DNA from: Rathayibacter sp. VKM Ac-2879
GTDB taxonomy: Bacteria > Actinomycetota > Actinomycetes > Actinomycetales > Microbacteriaceae
Direction: 5' to 3'
NCBI RefSeq assembly: GCF_015351245.1
Contig: NZ_JADKSO010000002.1
Coordinates: 248,001 to 312,000, forward strand
DNA length: 64,000 bases
In this document: in pieces, positions 16,388 to 24,384 of the stretch
Layout: the number at the start of each line of letters is the position of its first letter
Numbering within the stretch: the stretch's first letter is position 1
Translations under genes and position numbers: made by a program
The notes under the pieces: generated by a model
Told to the model about the DNA's origin: nothing
The model's input: only the letters and a program-made list of their open reading frames with translations
Database searches by the model: none

Positions 16388-17785
16388 ATGCAGCGCCACG
16401 TCATCACCGGAGCCCACGTCGCGACGGTCGACGGGGCAGGCGCCGAGTACCCTGGCGGACACGTCGTCGTCGACGACAGCCGGATCGTCGCGGTCGGCGC
16501 CGGCGTGCCTCCGGCCTGGGCGCTCGACGGGCGTGCCCCCACCGGCCTGCCCGCTCAGGAGCCGGTCGTCACCACGCGCTTCGACGGCCGTGGCCATCTG
16601 CTCACCCCCGGGCTCGTCAACACGCACCACCACCTCTACCAGTGGCTCACCCGCGGCTGGGCGCAGGACTCGATCCTCTTCGACTGGCTCGTCGCCCTCT
16701 ATCCGGCCTGGTCGCGGATCGACGCCGAGCTGACCCGCACCGCCTCCCTCGGCGCGATGGGGGTGCTCGCCCGCTCCGGCTGCACGACCGTCGCCGACCA
16801 CCACTATGTGTTCCCTCGCGGCTCCGGCGACATCGTCGGCGGGATCGTCGACGCCGCCGGCATCCTCGGCCTCCGCCTGCATGCGACACGCGGCTCGATG
16901 GACCTCGGGGCCTCGCAGGGCGGCCTCCCGCCCGACTTCGCCGTCGAGACCACCGCCGCGGCGATGGAGGCGAGCGCCACGGCGGTCTCGCGCTACCACG
17001 ACGCCTCCGCCGGCTCGATGGTGCAGATCGCCCTCGCGCCGTGCTCGCCGTTCTCGGTGACCCCCGATCTGCTGCGGGAGTCGGCCGTGCTCGCCCGCCA
17101 GCTCGGCGTGCGCCTGCACACCCACGGTTCCGAGACCCTCGAGGAGGACGCCTACACGCGCGAGGTGTTCGGCATGACTCCCACCGACTACCTGGAGTCG
17201 CTGGGCTGGCTCGGCGACGACGTCTGGATGGCGCACGGCGTGCACCTCGACGACGCGGCGATCGCGAAGTTCGCGGCTACGGGCACGGGAGTCGCGCACT
17301 GCCCCTCCTCGAACGGTCGGCTCGCGGCGGGGATCGCGCCGATCCCGCAGCTGCTCGCGGCCGGGGCGCCCGTGGGGCTCGGCGTCGACGGCGCGGCCTC
17401 GAACGAGTCCGGCCAGCTCGGCTCCGAGATCCGCGCGGCGGTGCTGATGAACCGGCTCCGCGCGGGGGCGGACCGGATGAGCGTCCGCCAGGCGCTCTCG
17501 GTCGCCACGATCGGAGGCGCGCGCGTCCTCGGTCGGCAGGACGAGATCGGCTCGATCGAGGTGGGCAAGCTGGCCGACCTCGCCCTCTGGCGCATCGACG
17601 GCATCGAGCACGCGGGAATCGCGGACCCGGTTGCCGCGCTGGCGCTGGGGGCACAGCCTCCGCTCACGCTGCTGCTGGTGCACGGGAGGCCGGTGGTGTC
17701 GGAGGGGCGCCTCGTGACCGCCGACGAGCACGCGATCGCGGGCGAGGTTGCCCAGGCGAGCGCCGATCTCGCGTCGCGGATCTGA
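16388..17785 (+). CDS. 8-oxoguanine deaminase
   Basis: Amidohydrolase of 465 residues. The metal motif NTHHHLYQWLTRGWAQD (H80-H82) and the later HTHGSETLEED, HGVHLDD and GVDGAASNES blocks match the bacterial 8-oxoguanine deaminase group within the ATZ/TRZ-like family. The enzyme makes uric acid from 8-oxoguanine, feeding oxidised guanine directly into the uricase branch without XDH. Isoxanthopterin or another purine is possible within this family. It is co-directional with xdhC, and it converges with the XDH gene across an inverted repeat. Confidence 0.82.
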   Translation: MQRHVITGAHVATVDGAGAEYPGGHVVVDDSRIVAVGAGVPPAWALDGRAPTGLPAQEPVVTTRFDGRGHLLTPGLVNTHHHLYQWLTRGWAQDSILFDWLVALYPAWSRIDAELTRTASLGAMGVLARSGCTTVADHHYVFPRGSGDIVGGIVDAAGILGLRLHATRGSMDLGASQGGLPPDFAVETTAAAMEASATAVSRYHDASAGSMVQIALAPCSPFSVTPDLLRESAVLARQLGVRLHTHGSETLEEDAYTREVFGMTPTDYLESLGWLGDDVWMAHGVHLDDAAIAKFAATGTGVAHCPSSNGRLAAGIAPIPQLLAAGAPVGLGVDGAASNESGQLGSEIRAAVLMNRLRAGADRMSVRQALSVATIGGARVLGRQDEIGSIEVGKLADLALWRIDGIEHAGIADPVAALALGAQPPLTLLLVHGRPVVSEGRLVTADEHAIAGEVAQASADLASRI

Positions 17786-17795
17786 CCGCCCGCGA

Positions 17796-17863
17796 CACAA
17801 CGTCAGCTCAGGCGCCTCGTCGTGCGTGATCGTGCGCGAGAGCCCGTCTCAGCTGACGTTGTG
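17796..17863. terminator. Inverted repeat between convergent genes, probable bidirectional terminator
   Basis: CACAACGTCAGCT (17796-17808) is matched perfectly by AGCTGACGTTGTG (17851-17863), with a 42-base centre. It lies in the 82-base gap between two convergent stops. The long loop and absence of a T-tract leave open that it is another palindromic repeat type. Confidence 0.5.
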
Positions 17864-17867
17864 CACG

Positions 17868-20660
17868 TCATCCGGGAGGAGCGTCCACCGCGACCGTCGC
17901 GACGGGCACCGCGGAGGGGTGCAGCATCCGCCACACGCGGTCGCGCGACAGCGGCAGTTCGCGCGGCCTGACGCCGATCGCGTCACGCACCGCGTTGGCG
18001 AGGGCTGGGGCGACGGGGTTGTACGGCGCCTCGCTCATCGACTTCGCACCGAACGGCCCGAGCGCATCGGCGGTGTCGGCGAAGTACACCTCGGTCTCGG
18101 GCAGATCAGCCAGCTGCGGGATGTGGTAATTGCGGAGGATCGCCGTGGTGACCGTCCCCTCGCCGTCGAGGATCACCTCCTCGTAGAGCGCGGAGCCGAT
18201 CGCCTGTGCCACGCCTCCCTCGATCTGCCCCCGGCACTGCGCCGGGTTCAGGACGAAGCCCGCGTCGGCCGACTGCACCGACTGCAGGATGCGCACCTCG
18301 CCCGTCGGCTCGTGCACCGCGACGCGGAAGCCCTGCACGTTGAACGCGAGCGAGCGCTGCGCGCCGTCCTCACTCGCCGTCGCCGTCAGAGGGCCGCCTG
18401 CAGCGCGCGTCAGTTCGTCGAAGCCCACGCGGGTGCCGTCGGCCGAGAGCAGGCCGGAGTCGTCCGGCTCGAACTCGCTGCCGTCGTGCCCGGTCAGCCG
18501 CTTCGCGATGGAGCGCGCCTCGGCCAGCAGTCGCGTCGCCGCCGCGTACACCGCCTTGCCGGCCACGACCGTTCCGGCGCTGCCGAAGGCGCCGGTGTCG
18601 TACCGCGCGGCGGCCGTGTCGGAGTGGCGCAGGCGCACCCGGTCGGCGGAGGCGCCGAATGCGCTCGCGACGAGTTGCGTGTGCACCGTGGTGGTCCCGT
18701 TGCCGAACTCGGTGGTGCCGACCCCGACGGTGAGCAGGCCCTCGGCGTCGAGGGTGACGGTCGCCTCCGAGAAGTGCCCGCGCGGGGGGATCGTGGCGAT
18801 CATGGCGACCGCCATGCCCTGCCCGGTGCGCCAGCCCGGTCCCGCGGGAGGCTCGGAGCCGGCTCCGCGGGCGAGCGCCGTCTGGGTGAGGTCGAGGCAC
18901 TGGTCGAGCCCGTACGAGGCGAAGCCGATGTCGTCGCCCTCGACGTGCGTGACGACGAGAGGTTCGCCGGGGCGGACGGCGTTGATCCGTCGCAGCTCGA
19001 AGGGGTCGATGTCGAGCGTGCGGGCCAGGTCGTCCATCGCCGACTCGATCCCGAAGATCACCTGCCCGAGCCCGTAGCCGCGGAACGCCCCCGAGGGCAG
19101 GTTGTTCGTGTAGACGGCCTGGGCGTCGACCCGCTTGTTGGGGGCCGAGTAGACGGCCACCGACTCCGAGGTGCCGTGGAACAGGACGCCCGGGCCGTGG
19201 TTGCCGTAGGCGCCCGTGTCCGAGAGTACGTCGACCGCGAGCGCGGTGAGGCGTCCGTCGTGGCGGGCTCCGAGGGTGACGTCGACGCGCATCGGGTGAC
19301 GGCACGGCGCCATCGTGAACTCGTCGCTGCGGGTGAACTCGAACTGCACCGGCCTCCCCGTGGCGAGCACCGCGAGGGCGACCACGTCCTCCGTGAGGAT
19401 CTCCTGCTTGCCGCCGAAGCCTCCGCCCACGCGTGCCGTGAACACGCGCACGCTCGCGGGATCGCGCGAGAAGAGCCGGGCGATCTCGTCGCGCACGAGG
19501 AACGGCACCTGCGTCGAGGTCCGCAGCACGAGGGCGTCGCCCTCGAGCCAGCCGATCGTGCCGTGCGTCTCGAGCGAGACGTGGGCGACACGGGAGGTCC
19601 GGTAGCGTCCCTCGACGACCACATCGGCCTCGGCGAGGCCCGCGGCGACGTCGCCGTGCTCGCCGTGCAGCTCGGCGACGACGTTCCCCTCGGGCCGTGC
19701 GATCCGGGACGCGATCGGGTCCTTCTCGCCGTGAAGGAGGGGCGCGCCCGGCGTGCGCGCCTCCTCCGGGTCGAACACGGCCGGCAGCACCTCGTACTCG
19801 ACGTCGAGTGCGCGACAGCCCGCCTCGGCTTGCGCGACCGATTCGGCGACCACCACGGCGACGCGCTGCCCGCGGAACCGCACGACCGTGTCGAGCATCC
19901 GCGTGTCGTCCGGGTCGTCGAGCCGCGACTCGTGCCGGGCCGTCGAGTACAGCACGTCGGGCACGTCGGCCGCGGTGAGCACCGCCACCACTCCGGGGAG
20001 CGCTCGCGCCGCCGCGGTGTCGATCGAGTGCACGCGGGCGTGCGCGTGCGGGCTTTGTAGGACCTTCACGTGCAGGAGCCCCGGCACGGCGACGTCGAGG
20101 GTGAAGGGCTCGCGGCCCTGCACGATCCTCCGGCCGGCCGGCGCGCCGAGGGATCGGCCGACGTGCGAGTCGGCGGCGGAGGTGCCGGTGCGCCGGACGG
20201 GAGTGAGCCCCGCGGGAGGCGCCGTCTCTCCCGAGCGACCGCACGCGATCGCCTCACGGATCGCCCGGTATCCCGTGCATCGGCAGAGGTTGCCCTTGAG
20301 CAGCCGCGGCACATCCTCGGCACGAGCGCCCTCGAGGGCGGTGGCCGTGACGACCATGCCGGCCGTGCAGAACCCGCACTGGAAGGCGCCGGCCTCGACG
20401 AAGGCCTCCTGCATCGCGCTCGGCTCCTCGGGAGTGCCGAGGCCCGAGACCGTCGTGACCTCGCGGCCTTCGACGCGGTGGGCGGGGTAGAGGCAAGAGT
20501 GGAGGGGCGTTCCGTCGACCAGGACCGAGCAGGCGCCGCAGTCGCCCGCGTCGCAGCCCTTCTTGACCTCGAAGTGCTCGTGCTCGCGCAGCAGGGTGCG
20601 CAGCACTTGGCCGGGCCGGGGGGAGGCGTCGATCGCCTCGCCGTTGACGGTGAACCTCAC
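17868..20660 (-). CDS. Xanthine dehydrogenase, fused 2Fe-2S and molybdopterin subunit
   Basis: Protein of 930 residues joining two subunits that are often separate. Residues 1 to about 155 carry two 2Fe-2S clusters (C36, C41, C44, C56, then C95, C98, C126, C128). From about residue 180 comes the molybdopterin-binding part, with VGGGFGGKQE, AFRGYGLGQ and a terminal GAKSMSEAPYNP block whose Glu should be the catalytic base. It oxidises hypoxanthine and xanthine to urate. The ATG overlaps the stop of the FAD-subunit gene (ATGA). The FeS-Mo fusion differs from the FAD-FeS fusion of classical XdhA and from the three-subunit PucCDE layout. Confidence 0.9.
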   Translation of the reverse strand: MRFTVNGEAIDASPRPGQVLRTLLREHEHFEVKKGCDAGDCGACSVLVDGTPLHSCLYPAHRVEGREVTTVSGLGTPEEPSAMQEAFVEAGAFQCGFCTAGMVVTATALEGARAEDVPRLLKGNLCRCTGYRAIREAIACGRSGETAPPAGLTPVRRTGTSAADSHVGRSLGAPAGRRIVQGREPFTLDVAVPGLLHVKVLQSPHAHARVHSIDTAAARALPGVVAVLTAADVPDVLYSTARHESRLDDPDDTRMLDTVVRFRGQRVAVVVAESVAQAEAGCRALDVEYEVLPAVFDPEEARTPGAPLLHGEKDPIASRIARPEGNVVAELHGEHGDVAAGLAEADVVVEGRYRTSRVAHVSLETHGTIGWLEGDALVLRTSTQVPFLVRDEIARLFSRDPASVRVFTARVGGGFGGKQEILTEDVVALAVLATGRPVQFEFTRSDEFTMAPCRHPMRVDVTLGARHDGRLTALAVDVLSDTGAYGNHGPGVLFHGTSESVAVYSAPNKRVDAQAVYTNNLPSGAFRGYGLGQVIFGIESAMDDLARTLDIDPFELRRINAVRPGEPLVVTHVEGDDIGFASYGLDQCLDLTQTALARGAGSEPPAGPGWRTGQGMAVAMIATIPPRGHFSEATVTLDAEGLLTVGVGTTEFGNGTTTVHTQLVASAFGASADRVRLRHSDTAAARYDTGAFGSAGTVVAGKAVYAAATRLLAEARSIAKRLTGHDGSEFEPDDSGLLSADGTRVGFDELTRAAGGPLTATASEDGAQRSLAFNVQGFRVAVHEPTGEVRILQSVQSADAGFVLNPAQCRGQIEGGVAQAIGSALYEEVILDGEGTVTTAILRNYHIPQLADLPETEVYFADTADALGPFGAKSMSEAPYNPVAPALANAVRDAIGVRPRELPLSRDRVWRMLHPSAVPVATVAVDAPPG

Positions 20661-21469
20661 GAGGCGCCTCCGGAGAGCTCGGTGCGGATCTCTTCGGCGA
20701 GCACACGGACGACGGCGTGCCGCCAGTCGGCGGCGCCGTGCGGGTCGGTGAACCAGCTCGCGATGCCGTCGACGGCGTCAGCGAGTTCGTCGGCGGAGGG
20801 CACGGCGGCGAAGCGGAGCAGCTCGGGCCGGACCGTGGCCGCCGTCACCGTGACGGTGAGCGAGCCGTCGCTGTCGAGCCGTCCGATGACCACGGCGCCG
20901 GAGCGGCCGAGCGGCGAGAGGGCCGTCTTGCGGAACGCGGTGCGCGCCTCCAGGGCGTGCCGAGGCAGCTCGATCGAGCGGAGCACGTCGCCGTGCTCGA
21001 GCGTCGTCGTCATGTTTCCTGTGACGAGCTCGGCCACCGGCACGAGGGCGTCGCTGCCGTCGGGCCGCCAGATGAGCGCGGAGGCGTCGAGCGCCGCGGC
21101 GAGGCTGATCATCGGCCCGGCGGGCAGCGCGTTGGCGATGTTGCCGCCCACGGTCGCGACATTCCAGATCTTGAACGAGCCGAGCAGGGCCGTGCAGCAC
21201 TGGAAGAAGAGGGGGTGCGCGGCGTACCCGGTGTCGGGGAGGGCGGCGAGCTCGGCCAGCGTGCACGTCGCGGCGAGGGAGAGGCCCGCCTCGCTCACCC
21301 GGACGGGCTCCCACGCGAAACCCTGCAGGTCGAGGAGCTCGTCGAGGTGGTCGTGGGGGAGCGAGAACACCCAGGAGCCGCCTCCGATGACTGCCGTGCG
21401 CGGGCCCATGTCCGCGAGCTCGGCACGTTCGTGGACGACTCGCACCCGCTGAATCGTGTTCAGGTCCAT
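20657..21469 (-). CDS. Xanthine dehydrogenase FAD-binding subunit
   Basis: Protein of about 270 residues, the CoxM/XdhB-type FAD subunit that takes electrons from the 2Fe-2S clusters to the final acceptor. The FAD-binding turn TAVIGGGSWVFSLPHDH lies near the N-terminus, and the second flavin motif is NVATVGGNIANALPAGPM. The ATG at 21469 has GAGAGG six bases before it; an ATG at 21526 would add 19 residues. It is translationally coupled to the fused FeS-Mo gene. A purine-type promoter box lies at 21522-21543. Confidence 0.88.
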   Translation of the reverse strand: MDLNTIQRVRVVHERAELADMGPRTAVIGGGSWVFSLPHDHLDELLDLQGFAWEPVRVSEAGLSLAATCTLAELAALPDTGYAAHPLFFQCCTALLGSFKIWNVATVGGNIANALPAGPMISLAAALDASALIWRPDGSDALVPVAELVTGNMTTTLEHGDVLRSIELPRHALEARTAFRKTALSPLGRSGAVVIGRLDSDGSLTVTVTAATVRPELLRFAAVPSADELADAVDGIASWFTDPHGAADWRHAVVRVLAEEIRTELSGGAS

Positions 21470-21521
21470 GCTGTGCCTCTCGCCGATGTCCGCGGGGTGC
21501 GGGCTCCTCCAGTGAACCTCA

Positions 21522-21543
21522 GACATGTGACGCGCGTGTTTCC
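21522..21543 (-). promoter_or_regulatory. Predicted XDH operon promoter (GGAAAC-N10-CATGTC)
   Basis: Minus-strand GGAAAC at 21543-21538 is followed after 10 bases by CATGTC (21527-21522), about 52 bases before the preferred start at 21469. It matches the spacing of the other purine promoters, with a weaker -10. Confidence 0.42.
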
Positions 21544-21577
21544 CAGGCGCGGGGCACGGCGTGACGGGGCCGTCGGC

Positions 21578-22009
21578 TCAGCCGAGCGACGCGACCCACT
21601 CCGAGCTGCCGTCGACGAAGGACTGCTCCTTCCAGATCGGCACCGACGCCTTGATGTCGTCGACGAGGCGACCGCACGCCTCGAAAGCCGCGGCGCGATG
21701 GGGGGAGGCGACCGCGCACGCGAGCGCCAGGTCACCCACCACGAGCTCGCCCACACGGTGCACCGCGGCGATGCGCACCTCGGGGTAGCTCTCGGCGATG
21801 CGCGCCGCGGAGGCGAGGAGCGCGGCCTCGGCGTCGGGGTGCGCCTCGTACGAGAGCCGCAGCACTCCGCGGCCCTCGTCGTGGTCGCGGACGACTCCGG
21901 CGAACGTGACGACCGCGCCGTGTCGCGAGGACTCCACCGCCTGTTCGCACTCGTCGACGGTGATCGGCTCGGAGGCGAGGCGCGCGAGCGCGACGCGGTC
22001 AGCGGACAT
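21578..22009 (-). CDS. moaE: Molybdopterin synthase catalytic subunit MoaE
   Basis: Protein of 143 residues, the large subunit of molybdopterin synthase, which adds dithiolene sulfurs from MoaD thiocarboxylate to cPMP. The family blocks GAVVTFAGVVRDHDEG, AAVHRVGELVVGD, AVASPHRAAAFEAC and VPIWKEQ (with the active-site Lys) are all present. It overlaps the end of mogA by 11 bases. It is the last gene of the moeA-moaC-mogA-moaE operon on the minus strand. Confidence 0.93.
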   Translation of the reverse strand: MSADRVALARLASEPITVDECEQAVESSRHGAVVTFAGVVRDHDEGRGVLRLSYEAHPDAEAALLASAARIAESYPEVRIAAVHRVGELVVGDLALACAVASPHRAAAFEACGRLVDDIKASVPIWKEQSFVDGSSEWVASLG

Positions 22010-22517
22010 GGTCGCCGCCTCCCAGCTGGTCGAGCAGGTGGCCGATCACCGGATCGAGGACCTCGATGCCGTCGCGGACTCCGCCGGGGGAGCCGGGCAG
22101 GTTGACCACGACGCTGCGCCCGCTGACTCCCGCCAGTCCTCGGCTGAGCACCGCGGTCGGCACGTGGGAGGCGCCGCGCGCGCGTACGGCCTCCGCCAGG
22201 CCCGGCAGGGCCCGCTCGAGCAGGGGCAGGGTCTGCTCGGGCGTGACGTCGTTCGGTGCGACTCCGGTGCCGCCGGTGGTGATGACGATGTCGATCCCGA
22301 TGCCGATCGCGTCGGAGATCGCCTCGCCCACCGCGTCGCCGTCGGCCACGACCACGGCCTGACCCCTCCAGCCCCGGCTCTCGAACCAGGCGAGCAGCGC
22401 CGGTCCGGTGCGGTCCTCGTACACGCCCGACGCCGCGCGGGTGGAGGCGACCACGGCGACCGCGCGGCGCTGCGGCGCCCTCGTGTCCGCGTCCTCGGCG
22501 CCCTCGTGCCCGGTCAC
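21999..22517 (-). CDS. mogA: Molybdopterin adenylyltransferase (MogA/MoaB type)
   Basis: Protein of about 172 residues of the MogA/MoaB family, which adenylates molybdopterin before MoeA inserts molybdate. ITTGGTGVAPNDVTPEQT is the signature loop, and NLPGSPGGVRDG is the second family motif. The GTG start at 22517 overlaps the moaC stop (GTGA); the frame is open further upstream inside moaC, but this is shadow. All four reverse-strand moco genes have overlapping ends, so they form one operon. Confidence 0.88.
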   Translation of the reverse strand: MTGHEGAEDADTRAPQRRAVAVVASTRAASGVYEDRTGPALLAWFESRGWRGQAVVVADGDAVGEAISDAIGIGIDIVITTGGTGVAPNDVTPEQTLPLLERALPGLAEAVRARGASHVPTAVLSRGLAGVSGRSVVVNLPGSPGGVRDGIEVLDPVIGHLLDQLGGGDHVR

Positions 22518-22993
22518 TGGGCGCTCCAGGAGCCGCTGCGCCCGCCCGCCTTGGCGAGCACGCGGATACCCGTGACGACCGCCGAGCGGTCGACGGCCTT
22601 GATCATGTCGTACACGGTGAGTGCCGCGACGCTCACGGCGGTGAGCGCCTCCATCTCGACGCCCGTCCGCCCGCTTGTGCGCACGCGGGCTTCGATGCGC
22701 ACGCGGCCGTCCTGCGGCTCGAGGTCGATGTCGACACCGTCGAGCGCGAGCGGGTGGCACAACGGGATGAGCGTCGAGGTGGCCTTCGCGCCGAGGATGC
22801 CGGCGACGCGCGCGACGCCGAGCGCCTCGCCCTTGGGCAGCTCGCCCTGCGCGAGCAGGCGCACCACCTCGGGCGTCGTCTCGACGTACCCCTCCGCGAC
22901 CGCGGTACGTGCGGTCGCCTCCTTCGCGCTCACATCGACCATGTGCACGGCGCCGTCGCCGCGCACATGGGTGAGCTCGTGCCCCTCAGTCAT
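22514..22993 (-). CDS. moaC: Cyclic pyranopterin monophosphate synthase MoaC
   Basis: Protein of about 159 residues. With MoaA it turns GTP into cyclic pyranopterin monophosphate. Conserved stretches are MVDVSAKEATARTA, GGxx-type GILGAKATSTLIPLCHPL and TGVEMEALTAVSVAALTVYDMIKAVDR, including the active-site lysines. The ATG at 22993 lies inside the end of moeA (8-base overlap), consistent with coupled translation. Confidence 0.94.
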   Translation of the reverse strand: MTEGHELTHVRGDGAVHMVDVSAKEATARTAVAEGYVETTPEVVRLLAQGELPKGEALGVARVAGILGAKATSTLIPLCHPLALDGVDIDLEPQDGRVRIEARVRTSGRTGVEMEALTAVSVAALTVYDMIKAVDRSAVVTGIRVLAKAGGRSGSWSAQ

Positions 22994-24245
22994 CGATCCT
23001 CCAGATCTCGACCGTGTCGCCGGCCGCTGCGTGGTCCGTCCCGACGGGGACGTGGATGAGCACCGTCGATCGCGCGTAGGACGCGAGCAGGTGCGAGCTC
23101 GGGCCGCCGACGGGGTGCACGAGGCCCTCGTCGTCGAGCGCACCGCGGCGGATCTGATGCAGGTGCGCAGGGGAGTCGAGGGCCGTGCCGAGCCGGGCGC
23201 GCACGCGCGGTCGTTCGGCCGGTACTCGCCCGGCGAACGACCGCAGCAGGGGGCGGAGGAACACCTCGAACGAGATCAGCGCACTGACCGGGTTGCCTGG
23301 CAGCGACACGATCGGAAGGTGTGCGCCGTCGCCGATGCGCACCAGGCCGAGTCCCTGCGGTCCGCCCGGCTGCATCTCGACGTGCCCGAACTCGGAGCCG
23401 GCGGGCCCGAGCGCGTCGCGCACGACCTCGAAGGCGCCGGCGCTGACTCCGCCGACCGTGATGGCCAGATCGGCGGCGTCCGTGTGCTCGGCCAGCACCG
23501 CGAGCAGATCGTCGGCGCGGTCGCTCGTGCACGGGGCGACGAGGGGCAGCGCGCCGGCCTCGCGCACCGCCTCGGCCAGCAGAGCGCCGTTCGCGTCGTA
23601 GACCTGCGCGTCCTCGAGCGGCGTTCCCGCCGGGCGGATCTCGTGCCCCGTCGGCACGACGAGCACACGCAGCCGCGGCAGCACCTCGACCTCGGTCAGC
23701 CCGAGCGAGGCGAGCAGCCCGTAGTGCGCCGCACGGAGGGTCGTCCCGGCCGGCAGCGCGAGCTCGCCGGCGCGGGCGTCGCTGGCCCGCGCCCGCACGA
23801 AGCTCGACGGCACGACGGGGTGGGCGAAGGAGACCGTCCCTCCGCTCGTGAACCGTGGCGGCTCGACCCGTTCGACGGGGACGACCGCGTCCGCGCCGGC
23901 GGGCAGCGCCGAGCCGGTCATGATCGGAGTCGCGGTCCCCGCCTCGTGCCGCGGCGCCCGCTCCCCGGCAGGGATCGCCGCCGATACCGGCAGAGTCACG
24001 GGATGCTCGGGTGTGGCCGAGCCGAGGTCGGCGGCCCGCACCGCGAAGCCGTCCATCTGCGAGTTGTCGAAGCGCGGCAGATCGAGGGGGGAGTGGACCG
24101 ACCGGGCGAGAACGCGTCGGTCGTAGGAGCCCGGGTCGGCGGCGACCGCGGAGGGATCGAGCACCAGCGTCTCGTGCCCCGCGCGGGTGGCGAGAGGCGC
24201 GAGCAGCGCCCGCACGCGGGCGGCGTGGATGTCGATCGAGGTCAT
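22986..24245 (-). CDS. moeA: Molybdopterin molybdenumtransferase MoeA
   Basis: Protein of about 419 residues that inserts molybdate into adenylated molybdopterin. The family blocks LPRFDNSQMDGFAVRAADL, PIMTGSALPAGADAVVPVE, VVPTGHEI, ITVGGVSAGAFEVV and VSLPGNPVSALISFEVF are in the usual order (domains III, I, II and IV). The ATG at 24245 has GGAGAGG 7 bases before it. It heads the reverse-strand moco operon and is divergent from moaA, with 139 bases between starts. Confidence 0.93.
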   Translation of the reverse strand: MTSIDIHAARVRALLAPLATRAGHETLVLDPSAVAADPGSYDRRVLARSVHSPLDLPRFDNSQMDGFAVRAADLGSATPEHPVTLPVSAAIPAGERAPRHEAGTATPIMTGSALPAGADAVVPVERVEPPRFTSGGTVSFAHPVVPSSFVRARASDARAGELALPAGTTLRAAHYGLLASLGLTEVEVLPRLRVLVVPTGHEIRPAGTPLEDAQVYDANGALLAEAVREAGALPLVAPCTSDRADDLLAVLAEHTDAADLAITVGGVSAGAFEVVRDALGPAGSEFGHVEMQPGGPQGLGLVRIGDGAHLPIVSLPGNPVSALISFEVFLRPLLRSFAGRVPAERPRVRARLGTALDSPAHLHQIRRGALDDEGLVHPVGGPSSHLLASYARSTVLIHVPVGTDHAAAGDTVEIWRIDD

Positions 24246-24372
24246 CGGGTCCTCTCCGGCGAGCGGTCGGTCCCGCGGGAGGCGGAACCGATGTCCATCT
24301 TGCCGGGTCGCGCCCCTCCCGCGGGGGAACCGAGCATCAGCCGGTCCCGGGCCACGCCGCCTCCGTGCCGCG

Positions 24373-24378
24373 TAGTGT
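24373..24378 (+). promoter_or_regulatory. -10 box of moaA (TAGTGT), leaderless start
   Basis: TAGTGT is followed by six bases and the ATG at 24385, leaving no room for a ribosome-binding site. No GAAAC box is present, unlike the purine genes. Confidence 0.5.
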
Positions 24379-24384
24379 GAGTGG

